From Suillus spraguei (Eukaryota > Basidiomycota > Agaricomycetes > Boletales > Suillaceae): DNA of 64,000 nucleotides. Both the position numbers and the translations under genes were made by a program. This document shows, piece after piece, positions 63,293 to 64,000 of the stretch. Position 1 is the stretch's first letter. Each line of letters opens with the position of its first letter. The stretch is taken from NCBI GenBank assembly GCA_016800925.1, contig JABCPU010000286.1:1-64000 (forward strand), written 5' to 3'. The notes under the pieces are model-generated. The model was not told where the DNA came from, searched no databases, and saw only the letters and a program-made list of their open reading frames with translations.

Positions 63293-64000
63293 ATGTCATC
63301 CTCAACATTCACCTTTGATGCCTCTGCTCTCACCGCTCCCACTGCCGTCGTGCAATCTGCGGCGTAGAAAAAACTCGCTGCCCTCCAAAACAAACTGGAC
63401 GGGCTCATCCTCATGGCGCCAGATGACAAGGAGGACCTGCTGGAGGAGAAAGAGATGTGGGTGAAGGCCTGGGAGCAATTCTTCGTGCGTTCTCTTTTTT
63501 CTTCTTCTTTAGCAGTAGCGGTACTGACTTATCTTTTTCTCTTTAGCGTGATGTAGAAGAGTGCCACTGCGAAGGCGTGGTACACGGCCTCAACTTGGGC
63601 TTAACGCCTGAGGAGGTCATGGAGGCAACCGCCATCATGCCTATGGTCAACACATACCATCTGGAGATCGCTGCCATGGCTCCAGTTGAGCCCGCGGTAC
63701 TTGACAAGGGTAAGGGGAAGAAGCGGTCCCTGGAGGAGGACCCTGAGGTGGAAGATGTCGCTGGCAGTGACAGTGAGGAGGAGGAGGAAGAGGCTCCAGC
63801 ACCCAAGAAGGTAGCGTGGCCTTCCTCCAAGAAGTCTATGGAGGTACTGATAGCGCAACCGCTGGTGAGTTTTATTTCTTCTTTTGACTTAGCTCTTTAC
63901 TAATATCACCTAGCCTAAGACTGCCCGCATGCGCGCTGGCAATCCATGGCACGCAACAAAGTGCGAAAATTGTGCCAAGTGGGACATTATCTGCACTGGC
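63293..64000 (+). pseudogene. Zn2Cys6-like cysteine-cluster protein, copy 3, runs off the window
   Basis: Exon 1 from ATG 63293 reads MSSSTFTFDASALTAPTAVV, then QSAA, an in-frame TAG (63365-63367), KKLAALQNKLDGLILMAPDD and KEDLLEEKEMWVKAWEQFF. An intron (about 63485-63548) leads to EECHCEGVVHGLNLGLTPEE, KGKGKKRSLEEDPEVEDVAG, a Glu run and KKVAWPSSKKSMEVLIAQPL. A second intron (about 63865-63913) ends at ctag, and the last exon has KCENCAKWDIICTG, the first half of a CX2CX6C cluster, cut by the window end. The architecture (helical N-terminus, acidic middle, central cysteine cluster) matches 32609-33917. The TAG would truncate the protein after 24 residues unless translation starts downstream. 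Confidence 0.6.

Overview
The window looks like nuclear DNA of a mushroom-forming basidiomycete (Agaricomycetes; the order cannot be fixed from sequence alone). Supporting signs are short GT-AG introns of about 45-70 bp, a fungal-specific FunK1-type protein kinase, KDZ and DIRS-like transposable elements typical of Agaricomycetes, NACHT-NTPase debris and several uncharacterised basidiomycete repeat-associated protein families. It is a gene-poor, transposon-rich region. Only two multi-exon genes read as intact (the FunK1 kinase at 3810-6225 and a Zn2Cys6-like gene at 32609-33917). A third (43829-45003) is open except for one in-frame stop.

Layout. 1-8.4 kb: a Zn2Cys6-like gene with a nonsense codon, the intact FunK1 kinase, and a broken His/Pro/Gly-rich gene carrying about 35 copies of CCCCAT. 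8.4-13.6 kb: essentially gene-free, with a 24-bp minisatellite. 13.7-21 kb: a vWA-domain fragment, a solo LTR (family LTR2), and a decayed DIRS-like tyrosine-recombinase retrotransposon (minus strand) whose recombinase gene is split by a solo LTR of another family (LTR1). 21-30.5 kb: the most rearranged part. The 5' part of an XRN1 5'-3' exoribonuclease gene lies on plus (21122-21534) and its direct continuation on minus (30336 down to 28090). The two breakpoints share a short repeat and a TGGCG pentamer. Between them lie a 2.6-kb foldback element with about 0.9-kb inverted arms, a Gypsy integrase fragment, a squalene synthase (ERG9) pseudogene and a NACHT fragment. 30.5-32 kb: Gypsy and LINE debris. 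32.6-33.9 kb: the intact Zn2Cys6-like gene. 34-43 kb: mostly unassignable sequence with a Gypsy fragment. 43.8-45 kb: an uncharacterised basidiomycete family gene with a tandemly duplicated exon-intron unit. 45.8-48.7 kb: a nearly complete PIF/Harbinger transposon with DDE transposase, Myb/SANT-like partner gene, terminal inverted repeats and paired subterminal palindromes. 49.7-57.2 kb: a nest of KDZ transposase, two Gypsy elements and LTR1/LTR2 copies. 57-63 kb: fragments of repeat-associated basidiomycete genes and more LTR2. 63.3 kb-end: a third Zn2Cys6-like gene running off the window.

Decay is pervasive. Most premature stops fall where CGA, CAA or CAG would be expected, as C-to-T change would produce. 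The genes do not form a pathway: essential-gene fragments (XRN1, ERG9) keep introns, so they are DNA-level copies or relics, and functional copies should exist elsewhere. The main biological story is rearrangement of host genes by inverted repeats, together with layered transposon insertion. All family assignments come from reading motifs; no database search was run.
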